NCBI GenBank assembly: GCA_023667045.1
Contig: JAMPAU010000001.1
Location: 825,176-889,175 of the forward strand
DNA: 64,000 bases
Reading direction: 5' to 3'
Source of the DNA: Ruminococcus flavefaciens
GTDB taxonomy: Bacteria > Bacillota > Clostridia > Oscillospirales > Ruminococcaceae
The stretch's first letter is position 1. Each line of letters opens with the position of its first letter. The notes beneath the pieces are model-generated. The model did not search any database and was not told the DNA's origin. It saw only the letters and a list, made by a program, of their open reading frames with translations. This document shows positions 26,097-35,692 of the stretch, in pieces. The position numbers were made by a program, and so were the translations under genes.

Positions 26097-28592
26097 ATGG
26101 ACATAAACAAAACTCTTGCACAGGAATTTAACCTTAAACTTGAACACGTAAATAATACGGTTCAGCTTATCGACGACGACAAGACTATTCCGTTTATCGC
26201 ACGTTACCGTAAGGAGCTGACAGGCTCGCTTGACGACCAGATTTTACGTGAATTATATGACCGTCTCATGTACCTCCGCAACCTCGAAAAACGCAAGGCA
26301 GAAATCTCTAATGCTATCACTGAACAGGAAAAAATGACTCCCGAAATAGAAAATGCTATAAGTTCGGCGGTAACTTTAGTGGAAATTGAAGATATATACA
26401 GACCTTTCAAGCCTAAAAGACGTACCCGTGCAGGAATCGCAAGGGAAAACGGTCTTGAACCGCTCGCCGTTCTCATCATGGAACAGAACCCTCAGACCAA
26501 TCCCGAAAAAGAAGCTGAAAGTTTTATAGATTCTGAAAAGAAAATACCCGACGTGAAAACGGCTTTGCAGGGAGCTATGGACATCATCGCTGAAGATATA
26601 TCCGACGACGCTGACATAAGAAAGAAACTCCGCAAGCTTGCAAACGACAAGGGCGAAATCGTCTCAAAGGCTGTAGCCCCCGAAAAAGAAAGCGTTTACA
26701 GAGACTACTATGAATACAAAGAACCTATTGAAAAAGTCGCTAATCATCGTGTGCTTGCACTCGACAGGGGTGAAAAAGAAGGATTTTTGAAAGTCTCCGT
26801 CAGCATAGACGAAGTAAGTGCAACAGGTCTCATCATAAATAAGTATGTAAAGAATAATTTCCTATGCGGTGAACTTATAAGAACGTCGGCAGAAGACAGC
26901 TACAAGAGACTTATTTTTCCGTCAGTTGAGCGTGAGATACGTTCTGAAATGACAGCAAAGGCAGATGAGGATTCTATAAAGGTCTTTGCCTCAAATCTAA
27001 GACAGTTACTTTTGCAAGCACCTCTGAAAAACAGCATAATTTTAGGTCTTGACCCTGGATTCAGAACAGGCTGTAAAGTGGCTGTAATAGACCATACCGG
27101 AAAAGTCCTTGATACAGGGGTTATCTATCCCACTGCCGGACCTAAACAGAATATCCCTAAGTCTGCCGAAACTCTGAAAAATCTTATTCAGAAACACAAC
27201 GTTACTACTATTTCTATTGGCAACGGCACTGCATCACGTGAAACTGAAAACTTTGTCGTTGACCTGCTCAAAGAGATTCCGCAGAAAATAAGCTACATGG
27301 TGGTAAGCGAGGCTGGAGCTTCTGTTTATTCTGCCTCGAAACTTGCGGCTGAAGAGTTTCCGGATTATGACGTTTCACTTAGAAGTGCCGTATCAATTGC
27401 ACGCCGTCTGCAAGACCCTCTCGCCGAACTCGTAAAAATCGAACCAAAAGCTATAGGCGTTGGACAATATCAGCACGATATGCCACAGGCACGCATGAAT
27501 GAGGCTCTCTCCGGTGTTGTTGAGGATTGCGTAAACTCTGTAGGCGTTGACCTCAACACAGCGTCATATTCATTGCTGTCATACATATCTGGAATAAATT
27601 CAGCGGTCGCTAAAAATATAGTCGCATACCGTGAGGAAAACGGAAGTTTTACAGACCGCAAGGAACTTATGAAAGTCTCAAAACTCGGCAAAAAAGCCTT
27701 TGAACAGTGTGCGGGATTCCTCAGAGTACGTGACGGAAAAAATCCCCTCGATAATACCGCCGTACACCCCGAAAGCTATTCCGCTACTGAATCACTTCTC
27801 AAGGAATGCGGTTTCACGATTGCTGACGTACAAAACGGCGGTGTTTCCGGAATAACCAAAAAAGCTGAAGATATAGGTCTTGAAAATATAAGCCAGTCTC
27901 TCGGAATAGGCGTACCGACACTTACTGATATTATCGGAGAACTGAAAAAACCAGGTCGTGACCTCCGTGACGAACTCCCTCCTCCTTTGCTCCGCAGTGG
28001 TGACATAATGGAAGTGAAAGACCTTAAAGCAGGCATGGAACTTGTCGGCACTGTCAGAAATATTATTGATTTTGGGGCTTTCGTTGACATAGGCGTACAT
28101 ACCGACGGTCTTGTGCATATCTCGCAAATTTGTAGAAAACATATAAACCACCCTCTTGAAGCAATAAAAGTAGGACAGATTGTAAACGTCCGTGTGCTTG
28201 ACGTTGATAAAGAACGCAACAGAATTTCACTCACTATGATAACTGATGACCTCATCGCAATAAATGATATAAAAGCCGATATGGAATTTTCCGGTACTGT
28301 CCGCAGTATCGCCGATTTTGGCATATTTGTTGACATCGGTGCTGATATGGAGGGTCTTGTACATATTTCACAGATTTGCAGTAAACGCATAACTCACCCG
28401 TCGGAAGCTGTAAAGGTCGGCGATACGGTTAAGGTGCGTGTAATTGAAGTGGACACCAAAAAGAACAGAATCTCCCTCACTATGAGACCTAAAGACGAAC
28501 CGAAACAGTCACGTCCGCCTAAAAAGCGTGAGAAGAAAGGTTTTGACGCAAACAGAATCAGAAACAGCAGTTTCAAGATAAAACAGAAATGA
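26097..28592 (+). CDS. tex: Tex-family transcription accessory protein with two S1 domains
   Basis: A nucleic-acid-binding protein linked to transcription and stress tolerance. The N-terminal Tex helical domain includes IPFIARYRKELTGSLDD near residue 28. The YqgF-like domain has LGLDPGFRTGCKVAV near 318. A helix-hairpin-helix region follows (SYISGINSAVAKNIVAY). Two adjacent S1 domains lie near 645-715 (GTVRNIIDFGAFVDIGVHTD) and 725-795 (GTVRSIADFGIFVDIGADME). Standard Tex has one S1 domain and about 720 residues, so the 831-residue length is explained by a tandem duplication. A KR-rich tail ends the protein. Confidence 0.95.
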   Translation: MDINKTLAQEFNLKLEHVNNTVQLIDDDKTIPFIARYRKELTGSLDDQILRELYDRLMYLRNLEKRKAEISNAITEQEKMTPEIENAISSAVTLVEIEDIYRPFKPKRRTRAGIARENGLEPLAVLIMEQNPQTNPEKEAESFIDSEKKIPDVKTALQGAMDIIAEDISDDADIRKKLRKLANDKGEIVSKAVAPEKESVYRDYYEYKEPIEKVANHRVLALDRGEKEGFLKVSVSIDEVSATGLIINKYVKNNFLCGELIRTSAEDSYKRLIFPSVEREIRSEMTAKADEDSIKVFASNLRQLLLQAPLKNSIILGLDPGFRTGCKVAVIDHTGKVLDTGVIYPTAGPKQNIPKSAETLKNLIQKHNVTTISIGNGTASRETENFVVDLLKEIPQKISYMVVSEAGASVYSASKLAAEEFPDYDVSLRSAVSIARRLQDPLAELVKIEPKAIGVGQYQHDMPQARMNEALSGVVEDCVNSVGVDLNTASYSLLSYISGINSAVAKNIVAYREENGSFTDRKELMKVSKLGKKAFEQCAGFLRVRDGKNPLDNTAVHPESYSATESLLKECGFTIADVQNGGVSGITKKAEDIGLENISQSLGIGVPTLTDIIGELKKPGRDLRDELPPPLLRSGDIMEVKDLKAGMELVGTVRNIIDFGAFVDIGVHTDGLVHISQICRKHINHPLEAIKVGQIVNVRVLDVDKERNRISLTMITDDLIAINDIKADMEFSGTVRSIADFGIFVDIGADMEGLVHISQICSKRITHPSEAVKVGDTVKVRVIEVDTKKNRISLTMRPKDEPKQSRPPKKREKKGFDANRIRNSSFKIKQK

Positions 28593-28595
28593 TAT

Positions 28596-28625
28596 AAAAA
28601 AACGGGCGGTTTACCGTCCGTTTTC
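28596..28625. terminator. Bidirectional terminator between tex and the DUF2225 gene
   Basis: The stem ACGGGCGGT/ACCGTCCGT is flanked by an A run and a T run. It separates convergent genes. Confidence 0.88.
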
Positions 28626-28631
28626 ATGGAG

Positions 28632-29273
28632 TTACTTATACTGTACCCCTGGTATTTCTGACATCTTATGTGCAGAAGAATCGCTGTTTTTTGCAAGCTT
28701 TACCTGATACTGAGATGCAAGCAACATCAAAGGCACTTCAAAAAATCTTTCGCCGTAATCGCTTATAACCTTTTCAAACTGTCCGTTACGTCTGAGCAAA
28801 TCTGCCCTCATCAGCATGAAGTTTTTATCATCAAGTAGACGGCTGTTTTCCATAATGCTTAGAGCCTCATTGCGACATTCTTTAGCTGTTTCATTGTCTT
28901 CCGCATCATCGCATACCCAAGCACCATAAAGATACGAATACACAGCTTCGGCATAATTACGGTTTTTAATATTCACGAGTGCTTTTCTTACAAACTTTGA
29001 GACAAGCGGATTTTCAGTTTCAAGACCGCCGAGAGTTTTATATTCTTTGCTTTCAAGATAACTGCGGTCTGAATCAAGAGGAGTTTCAAGAGTACCGTTA
29101 CAGTAACTGCATTCCGGACACTCCATTACCCAGTATTCCATAGATGAACGATGAGGCTCTGGCGGTCTCAAATCCATATCCTGTGCTCCGTTCGCCTGTA
29201 CTTTGGTTATCACAGTGTGTGAAGATTCAGTACCGCATACACTGCATACGACTTTCTTTATTTCAGTTTTCAT
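28632..29273 (-). CDS. DUF2225-like zinc-ribbon protein
   Basis: A 213-residue cytoplasmic protein with two CxxC pairs: CSVCG near residue 10 and CPECSYC near 54. The remainder is helical and TPR-like (NRNYAEAVYSYLYGAW). DUF2225 proteins are common in Firmicutes and have no assigned function. It is alone on its transcript. Confidence 0.75.
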   Translation of the reverse strand: MKTEIKKVVCSVCGTESSHTVITKVQANGAQDMDLRPPEPHRSSMEYWVMECPECSYCNGTLETPLDSDRSYLESKEYKTLGGLETENPLVSKFVRKALVNIKNRNYAEAVYSYLYGAWVCDDAEDNETAKECRNEALSIMENSRLLDDKNFMLMRADLLRRNGQFEKVISDYGERFFEVPLMLLASQYQVKLAKNSDSSAHKMSEIPGVQYK

Positions 29274-29307
29274 AAAAAACTGCCCCTTTCATTATTATAA
29301 TAAGCTG

Positions 29308-29336
29308 ATTATATCACAATTAATATTTATTGTCAA
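29308..29336 (-). promoter_or_regulatory. Promoter of the DUF2225 gene
   Basis: On the minus strand TTGACA (29331-29336), 17-bp spacer, TATAAT (29308-29313). Both hexamers are perfect. Confidence 0.82.
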
Positions 29337-29357
29337 CAGACTTTTTACTATAATCTG

Positions 29358-29386
29358 TTTACAAAAAGGCTTAAATATGATATTAT
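29358..29386 (+). promoter_or_regulatory. Promoter of the GH25 lysozyme gene
   Basis: TTTACA (29358-29363), 17-bp spacer, TATTAT (29381-29386), 35 bases before the start codon. Confidence 0.65.
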
Positions 29387-29420
29387 ATAAAAAGCAGTGT
29401 TTTTTATAAAGGAGGATAAA

Positions 29421-30338
29421 ATGTCAAGAAAAAATAAAAAAATCAGAACAATTGCATTTATTGAAGCAATTCTAATTATTGTGCTTGCTGTTCCGCTGGT
29501 ACGCCTTACAATGCTGAATATTAAATCCGGAAATACAGTCCCCACTATAAATACTGAACCAGAAGCACAGACTGATTCCGGCATTGAAACAGAAGAAATT
29601 TTCTATCAGAATGACACATCACTCAGCGAAATAAATATACCTGCTCAGGAAGAAACCCCAAATGTAGTTATACCGGAAGTCCCTAAAAACAACTATTCAT
29701 TTTACAAGGACAAGGATAAAACCACTTCAATAGCCGGTATAGACGTATCAGAGTTTCAAGGCTACATAGACTGGAAACAGGTAAAGGATTCCGGCATTGA
29801 ATTTGCATTTATAAGAATAGGTTGTCGTACATATGACGACGGCGGTATTATTCTCGATAATCGTTTCAAGGAAAATCTCTACTCCGCCGACCGTGCCGGA
29901 ATAAAAACAGGCGTTTATTTCTTCTCTCAGGCTCTAACCGTCGAGGAGGCAGAGGAAGAAGCAGACGCTGTTATAAAGGCTATCGAACCTTTCAATATAA
30001 CCTACCCTGTTGTCTTTGACTGGGAAATTATAGCTGAAGACTATGCCCGCACAGACGCTATTTCTATAGAAGACCTTTCGGACTGCTGTGTTGCTTTCTG
30101 TGAGCGTATCAAAGATGCCGGATATACGCCTATGATTTACCAGAATAAAAGCACTCTGCTATTTAATGTAGACCTGCCGAGAATAAACCAATATGACATA
30201 TGGCTTGCCGAATACAATGATGAACCGACTTATCACTATGATTTCAAGATATGGCAGTATGCAAGCGACGGACACGTACCCGGAATTTCAACTGATGTTG
30301 ATATGAATGTCAGCTTTAAGGATTACAGCAAAAAATAA
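29421..30338 (+). CDS. Membrane-anchored GH25 lysozyme
   Basis: A muramidase that cleaves peptidoglycan. An N-terminal membrane anchor covers about 10-32, followed by a low-complexity linker. The GH25 domain (about 105-305) has the active-site Asp in AGIDVSEFQGYIDW and the acidic pair in VVFDWEII, ending DVDMNVSF. The ATG at 29421 follows AAAGGAGG by 6-7 bases; the in-frame ATG at 29397 has no site. It probably remodels the cell's own wall. Confidence 0.93.
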   Translation: MSRKNKKIRTIAFIEAILIIVLAVPLVRLTMLNIKSGNTVPTINTEPEAQTDSGIETEEIFYQNDTSLSEINIPAQEETPNVVIPEVPKNNYSFYKDKDKTTSIAGIDVSEFQGYIDWKQVKDSGIEFAFIRIGCRTYDDGGIILDNRFKENLYSADRAGIKTGVYFFSQALTVEEAEEEADAVIKAIEPFNITYPVVFDWEIIAEDYARTDAISIEDLSDCCVAFCERIKDAGYTPMIYQNKSTLLFNVDLPRINQYDIWLAEYNDEPTYHYDFKIWQYASDGHVPGISTDVDMNVSFKDYSKK

Positions 30339-30341
30339 AAG

Positions 30342-30375
30342 AAAAAACCTCATCGGTATGATGAGGTCTTTTTTT
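30342..30375. terminator. Bidirectional terminator between the lysozyme gene and the proline operon
   Basis: Stem CCTCATC/GATGAGG with loop GGTAT, A run before and T run after, between convergent genes. Confidence 0.9.
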
Positions 30376-30377
30376 GT

Positions 30378-31991
30378 TCAGTCGAGAGTGCTTTGAGATA
30401 ATATCTCCATTGAATTGATTTTATAACCGCCGTTGTCGTTCTTTGAGAGCCTAAATTCTACTGACTTTGAAACAGCCTTGTCCATCCATTCGGGGTGTTC
30501 TTCGACATAATCAACGTCAACGATATACTCTCCGCTGTCCTTTGATACAGAAGATACTTCCGGCGAATAAGTAAAAGTATCGGGCTTTATCTGTATATTA
30601 TATGACTGTGCTTCCTCGTTGTAATAGAACTTTGATTCAGCAGGACCTACAGTAGTATGAGTGATTTCGGGAATATCCTCGCCAAAAAGCTCAACAGCAT
30701 AATTTTCAACGTCAACCGCCGGAATGATAACTACTCCCATTCTCTCATTATATCTTGAGATTTTTTTATCGTCCAAGATAACAGACCATATTGAAGCACT
30801 TAAAATCTGGTCGTTAGGGAGTTCGGACGGATTTTCAAAAGAATTTATATCCATGATTACCGCCGGATATACAGCCTGTGCAAACTTCTCCTTTGATGAC
30901 TTGCCACCGCCGATATTTGAAATACAGGTATTTATAATAGCAATTATTCCGATTACAGCAAGTATTATACATATAAGTGCAAGGAAAGTGTATTTGCCGT
31001 TTTTTACTGCCGTATCTGAAGTCTTTTCAGTCTTTTCACTGCGTGCTGAAACTATTTCTTCGGGGTCTTCGTCAAGAATGGATTCAGACTTGCCTTCCTC
31101 TGTTGTTTTCTTTTCTGTATCTTCTTTAACGTCCTTTTTTTCTGTTTCAGATTTTTCAGTTTTTTTCTTGTTCTTCTTTCCGGAATCAGTTGGTTTATTT
31201 TGATGTTTTACTTCTTCCTGCTTGATTTCTTCTTGTTTTTCTTCCGGATTTTCAGTTTTTTCCGGCTGAATATCGGTCTTTTCGGGTACAACTTCCGGCT
31301 CAGTTACAGTTTTTTTCTGTTCTCCGGAATTAACCGCATTTTTTTTCTTTTTCTTCTTTTTCCTGCGGTTTGAAGTACTTCCGTTTTTCTTTTCCGGTTC
31401 TTTCGCCTGCTCCGGAACTTTTTCAGTTTCAGCATTTTTTTCCGGCTCAACGACCTTTTCCGGTACTTCGTCATTTATTGCAGAAAGTGCCTCGCTTATG
31501 CTTTCAAGGGTCTTTGCCGTACTCTCCTCTATCTCCTCAACCGTAAAACTGCTGTCTTCTTCAGTGTTTTCTGAAATTTCAGTTTCAGCTTCGTCTTCAT
31601 CAGAAACGTACATTAAATCTTTTACCTTTGAAAAAAAGCCTTTTTTATTTTCTGACGGTTCTTCCGGAACGCTTACCGGCTCTACTGCTTTATCTTCAGA
31701 AGTTTCCGTTTCCTGCTGACTTATTGCGTCATAGTCCGGCAAATCACCTATTACTATGCGTTTTTTCTTTTTGGGGCTATCTTCCGGAACAGAAGTCTTT
31801 TTCGGAGACGACGGCTGAAGACGTTTTAGTTTCTTTACAGCCGGACGAGATTCTTTTTCCTTGTTTATAGCGTTGAGAAGTTCGTCCGGCGACATATCGT
31901 CAAACTTGCTTTTCACACGTTTTTCTTCTTTTTTTTCCGGAATGTCCTTTTTCAGATTATTCAGTGCGTCATTAACGTCTTTTCTTATCAT
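30378..31991 (-). CDS. Hypothetical membrane protein with a long charged Lys/Glu-rich cytoplasmic region
   Basis: The first about 335 residues are low-complexity KE/PE-rich sequence with basic clusters such as RRKKKKKKKN. One transmembrane helix follows at about 335-358 (LALICIILAVIGIIAII). The C-terminal about 170 residues form a folded outer domain with conserved-looking ESKFYYNEEAQSYNIQI. It is the last gene of the operon with proBA. No family recognised; membrane topology is inferred. Confidence 0.75.
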   Translation of the reverse strand: MIRKDVNDALNNLKKDIPEKKEEKRVKSKFDDMSPDELLNAINKEKESRPAVKKLKRLQPSSPKKTSVPEDSPKKKKRIVIGDLPDYDAISQQETETSEDKAVEPVSVPEEPSENKKGFFSKVKDLMYVSDEDEAETEISENTEEDSSFTVEEIEESTAKTLESISEALSAINDEVPEKVVEPEKNAETEKVPEQAKEPEKKNGSTSNRRKKKKKKKNAVNSGEQKKTVTEPEVVPEKTDIQPEKTENPEEKQEEIKQEEVKHQNKPTDSGKKNKKKTEKSETEKKDVKEDTEKKTTEEGKSESILDEDPEEIVSARSEKTEKTSDTAVKNGKYTFLALICIILAVIGIIAIINTCISNIGGGKSSKEKFAQAVYPAVIMDINSFENPSELPNDQILSASIWSVILDDKKISRYNERMGVVIIPAVDVENYAVELFGEDIPEITHTTVGPAESKFYYNEEAQSYNIQIKPDTFTYSPEVSSVSKDSGEYIVDVDYVEEHPEWMDKAVSKSVEFRLSKNDNGGYKINSMEILSQSTLD

Positions 31992-32003
31992 TCGTCAACC
32001 CCC

Positions 32004-33251
32004 TTATCTTATCTGACCGTTGCCGTTTATAAGATACTTTACGGTAGTAAGCTCAGTAAGTCCCATTGGTCCACGTGCATGGAGTTTCTGTGTGGAAATG
32101 CCTATCTCTGCACCGAAACCAAATTCACCGCCGTCCGTAAATCTTGTTGAGGCGTTTACATAAACTGCGGCAGCGTCAACTTCTTTCTGGAACTTTTCGG
32201 CGTTTTCAAGAGACTTTGTAACAATGCATTCAGAGTGCTTTGTACCGAATTTTCTTATATGTGCTACTGCCTCGTCAACACTGTCAACGACCTTTACGGA
32301 AATAATATAGTCAAGGAACTCTGTGGCATACTCAACGTCGGTAGCCTTTTCAACGCTGTCGCCGAGAATTTCAATAGTCCTGTCACAGCCGTACATCTTA
32401 ACGTTATGTGCCTTGAAACGCTCTGCAATCATGGGCAGGAACTTTTCAGCACAGTCCTTATGTACGAGGAGACTTTCAATAGCGTTGCACACAGACGGAC
32501 GCTGTGTTTTGCCGTTGTCGGCAATGTCAACTGCCATTTCCAAGTCTGCTGAACTGTCAACGTATACATGACAATTGCCTGTGCCTGTCTCGATAACCGG
32601 AACTGTAGCATTGTTAAGTACCGCCTGTATAAGTCCGGCACTGCCACGTGGGATTAATACATCAAGATACTTGTTGAGTTTCATAAGTTCGTTGGTAGTC
32701 TCACGTGAGGTATTTTCCACAACCTGTATTATATCAGCCGGAAGTCCTGTCTCCTCAACAGCCTTACGCATGATAGCACCGAGACACTTATTTGAGTTGA
32801 TAGCCTCTTTACCGCCTTTCAGTATAACAGTGTTTCCGGCTTTAAGACAGAGTGCTGCCGCATCTACTGTAACGTTAGGTCTCGACTCAAAGATAATGCC
32901 GATTACACCGAGCGGTACACGTGTTCTTAATATTTTCAGACCGTTAGGGCGTACAAATCCCTCAATAGTCTGTCCGATAGGGTCGTTGAGGGCTATAAGC
33001 TGGTCAACACCCTTTGCCATGCCTGCAATACGTTTTTCGTCGAGTTTAAGCCTGTCCTGCATGGATTCAGACATACCGTTTTCTTTAGCGTTCTGTAAAT
33101 CTTTTGCGTTTTCGGCAATAATCAAATCAGTGTTTGCCATAAGTGCCTTAGAAATCGCTGAAAGAGCGTTGTTTTTCTGCATAGTTGAAGCAGAAGCTAT
33201 TGACGGTTCTGCATTTTTAGCATTAAAGCCGAGAGTTTCAGTGTAATTCAT
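32004..33251 (-). CDS. proA: Glutamate-5-semialdehyde dehydrogenase
   Basis: Second enzyme of proline synthesis, reducing glutamyl-5-phosphate with NADPH. The ALDH fold shows IFESRPNVTVDAAALCLK and the catalytic Cys in QRPSVCNAIESLL. The ATG at 33251 is 6 bases after GAGGTG. Length 415 is standard. It lies 30 bases after proB. Confidence 0.98.
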   Translation of the reverse strand: MNYTETLGFNAKNAEPSIASASTMQKNNALSAISKALMANTDLIIAENAKDLQNAKENGMSESMQDRLKLDEKRIAGMAKGVDQLIALNDPIGQTIEGFVRPNGLKILRTRVPLGVIGIIFESRPNVTVDAAALCLKAGNTVILKGGKEAINSNKCLGAIMRKAVEETGLPADIIQVVENTSRETTNELMKLNKYLDVLIPRGSAGLIQAVLNNATVPVIETGTGNCHVYVDSSADLEMAVDIADNGKTQRPSVCNAIESLLVHKDCAEKFLPMIAERFKAHNVKMYGCDRTIEILGDSVEKATDVEYATEFLDYIISVKVVDSVDEAVAHIRKFGTKHSECIVTKSLENAEKFQKEVDAAAVYVNASTRFTDGGEFGFGAEIGISTQKLHARGPMGLTELTTVKYLINGNGQIR

Positions 33252-33281
33252 AATAATCACCTCATAGATATTTTTGTTTTT

Positions 33282-34070
33282 TTAAGCCTTGAAAAAAGTA
33301 CCCAGTTCCTTGTCCTCGAATAAATCATAAAGCAAATCGGGATTTTTGCCGTTCATGATAACCATATCAATGCCCGCATTGGAGGCTATTTTTCCGGCGT
33401 TAATCTTTGTGGACATTCCGCCAGTGCCGAGACTTGTTCCTGCACCTCCGGCAACTCTTTCGATTTCGGGAGTTATCTTTTCAACGTAAGTTATCGGCTT
33501 TGCGTTAGGATTTGTGCGTGGGTCGTCATCATAGAGAGCGTCAATATCCGAAAGTATCAGTAGTAAATCAGCCTCTGCAAGTTCTGCAACCAGTGCTGAC
33601 AGTGAATCATTTTCGCCTATTTCCAGTTCAAGCTCGTCAATGGCGATAGTGTCGTTTTCGTTTACTATCGGGATAACGCCCATGCTTATAAGGGTCTCGA
33701 TAGTATTCTTGAAGTTACTGCAATGATTGGGATTGCTTATAATGGTTTTTGTGAGAAGAATCTGTGCCACAGTAACGCTGTACTTTTCAAACATATCATC
33801 ATATATATGCATAAGTTCGCACTGTCCCACAGAGGCTACAGCCTGTTTCATGCGTGTATCTTTAGGTTTGGCAGGAAGTCCGAGTTTGCCTGCTCCGAGA
33901 CCTACCGCACCAGAAGACACCATTATAATTTCACGTCCGGAGTTATGCAAATCGGATATTACACGCACAAGGTTAGTCATACGGCGGATATTAAGCTTGC
34001 CAGTACTGTGTGCGAGTGTGGACGTGCCAAGTTTTATGACTATTCTCTTTTTTTCAGAAATATTCCTCAT
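33282..34070 (-). CDS. proB: Glutamate 5-kinase, short form without PUA domain
   Basis: First enzyme of proline synthesis. The amino acid kinase fold shows VIKLGTSTL at the N-terminus, MVSSGAVGLG, NENDTIAIDE and TGGMSTKINAG. The ATG at 34070 follows AAAGGAAAG; the frame is open further upstream into the neighbouring gene but that part does not fit the family. At 262 residues it lacks the C-terminal PUA domain found in longer homologues. Confidence 0.97.
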   Translation of the reverse strand: MRNISEKKRIVIKLGTSTLAHSTGKLNIRRMTNLVRVISDLHNSGREIIMVSSGAVGLGAGKLGLPAKPKDTRMKQAVASVGQCELMHIYDDMFEKYSVTVAQILLTKTIISNPNHCSNFKNTIETLISMGVIPIVNENDTIAIDELELEIGENDSLSALVAELAEADLLLILSDIDALYDDDPRTNPNAKPITYVEKITPEIERVAGGAGTSLGTGGMSTKINAGKIASNAGIDMVIMNGKNPDLLYDLFEDKELGTFFKA

Positions 34071-34084
34071 GATTATCTTTCCTT

Positions 34085-35035
34085 TTAGTTTACTTTGTTT
34101 TTTGGCGTGCCGTTCTGCCAAGCCTTTATATTGTCGCATACTATACCAACAAGACGGTTTCTTGTCTCGAATGATGCCCATGACGTATGCGGAGTAATAA
34201 TGCAGTTACGGGCGTTTTTTAAAGGAGTGTCCGGCGACATAGGCTCTTTTTCAAGAACGTCAAGATATGCTCCGGCTATTTTTCCGCTGTTGAGTGCTTT
34301 AGCAAGGTCTTTTTCGTTGACAACCGCACCACGTGAAGTATTAATCAGTACAGCGGATTTTTTCATATGAGAGAGCAGTTCAGCGTTTACAATACCCTTT
34401 GTCTGTTCGGTCAGCGGACAGTGGAATGTCACAAAGTCAGCCTTTTCAACGGCGGATATTATATCGGTCACTTCATATGGACAGTCAAGCGGTTTAGTGC
34501 GTGTGCTTACGACAATATTCATGTCAAAAGCCTTTGCGAGTTCAGCAACTTTCTTTCCGATTGAACCATATCCAACAATGGCGAGAGTTTTTCCGGCGAG
34601 TTCAGCCATTGGTATCGGGAAATACGAAAACGACGGAAATCTTTCCCATTCGCCTTTTTTAACAGCAGTATCATAATCACGAATTTTGTTACAGTAATCA
34701 AGTATGTATGCAAAGGTCTGCTGTGCAACGGCGTTGGTGGAGTAAGAACCTGCATTACATACAGTTATATTTTTTTCAGTGGCATACGGTATATCAATAT
34801 TGTTGTAGCCTGTCGCAAAAAGTCCTATATATTTAATGTGGGGGCAACTGTCGATTACTTCTTTTGTAATCATCACCTTATTGCAGAGGACTATTTCAGC
34901 GTCGCCTATATTGTGTGCGGTTTCTTCCGGAGAAGTAAGCGGAATTATCTTCACCTCGCCGAGTTCTTCAAGGGGTGCTGTTGAAATATCTCCGCTTATA
35001 TTCACGGTGTACCAGTCTAAAACAGCTATTTTCAT
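34085..35035 (-). CDS. D-2-hydroxyacid dehydrogenase (glycerate dehydrogenase-like)
   Basis: NAD-dependent reductase of 2-keto acids. The NAD fingerprint is GYGSIGKKVAELA near residue 150. The catalytic residues are visible as Arg in NTSRGAVVN, Glu in DVLEKEP and His in ITPHTSW. Length 316 is typical. Substrate could be hydroxypyruvate or another keto acid; the proline operon context does not settle it. Confidence 0.93.
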   Translation of the reverse strand: MKIAVLDWYTVNISGDISTAPLEELGEVKIIPLTSPEETAHNIGDAEIVLCNKVMITKEVIDSCPHIKYIGLFATGYNNIDIPYATEKNITVCNAGSYSTNAVAQQTFAYILDYCNKIRDYDTAVKKGEWERFPSFSYFPIPMAELAGKTLAIVGYGSIGKKVAELAKAFDMNIVVSTRTKPLDCPYEVTDIISAVEKADFVTFHCPLTEQTKGIVNAELLSHMKKSAVLINTSRGAVVNEKDLAKALNSGKIAGAYLDVLEKEPMSPDTPLKNARNCIITPHTSWASFETRNRLVGIVCDNIKAWQNGTPKNKVN

Positions 35036-35038
35036 GGG

Positions 35039-35383
35039 TTATTCCTCCTTGCTGTCAGAAGATTCCGGCTCACTGTCGGGAGCAGGTTCTTTTTTCTTGA
35101 AAATTATTGAAGTGACAAAAGCCGATATTAAAAGTACTACTTCTGCCATTCCTACGGCATAGAAAAGAGCTTTTCCCTCTGAAAGCCATATTATCAGCGA
35201 AGCAGGTATAGCAATAGCCATTATAAGCTGATAGGGGGACTTTTCCTTTATAAATCTCAGCACAAAAAATATCAGTGAAACAACACAGAATATAGCATGA
35301 AGACTGAAAGGAAACGGAAAAAGTGCCGGCTGGTCGATTTCGGCAGTCTGAGCCATAGTTATACATAAATCGGAAATATTCAT
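35039..35383 (-). CDS. Small hypothetical membrane protein
   Basis: About 114 residues with three predicted membrane helices (HAIFCVVSLIFFVLRFI, LIMAIAIPASLIIWLSE, VVLLISAFVTSIIF) and an acidic tail. The start at 35383 follows GGAGG by 8 bases. It heads the operon with the dehydrogenase, proB and proA. No family recognised. Confidence 0.75.
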   Translation of the reverse strand: MNISDLCITMAQTAEIDQPALFPFPFSLHAIFCVVSLIFFVLRFIKEKSPYQLIMAIAIPASLIIWLSEGKALFYAVGMAEVVLLISAFVTSIIFKKKEPAPDSEPESSDSKEE

Positions 35384-35633
35384 TGTTTTTTCCTCCGACC
35401 GCAAAAAAGCGGTGACTGTTCTTTAACGGCGTACAGTCATGCCGGAATATGTTAAAAAAATCCGCTTTCTAAAGTATAACATAAATTGCAGAAAAATTCA
35501 ACTGCTTTTTAAAAAAAGATTGACAAACAATGTCACATTATGAATATCCATGAAAAACTGTGAAAAAGCAAGAAAACAAATGATAAATAACAAAAAACTG
35601 AAAAAATAATGAGTTTTCGTCTTTAGACGGTAC

Positions 35634-35662
35634 TTGAAGTTCATATGAACTTATGTTATAAT
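35634..35662 (+). promoter_or_regulatory. Promoter with overlapping palindromic operator, DUF1836 gene
   Basis: TTGAAG (35634-35639), 17-bp spacer and TATAAT (35657-35662). A perfect 16-bp palindrome AAGTTCATATGAACTT (35637-35652) fills the spacer and would block RNA polymerase if bound. The downstream HTH protein may be the repressor. Confidence 0.7.
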
Positions 35663-35692
35663 CATATCATCATGTAAAAGGAGTTGAAGAAC

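Noticed and set aside
27776-28390. Antisense frame of 204 codons over the tex S1 domains
   Set aside because: Caused by codon bias of the duplicated S1 region; no start signal or homology.
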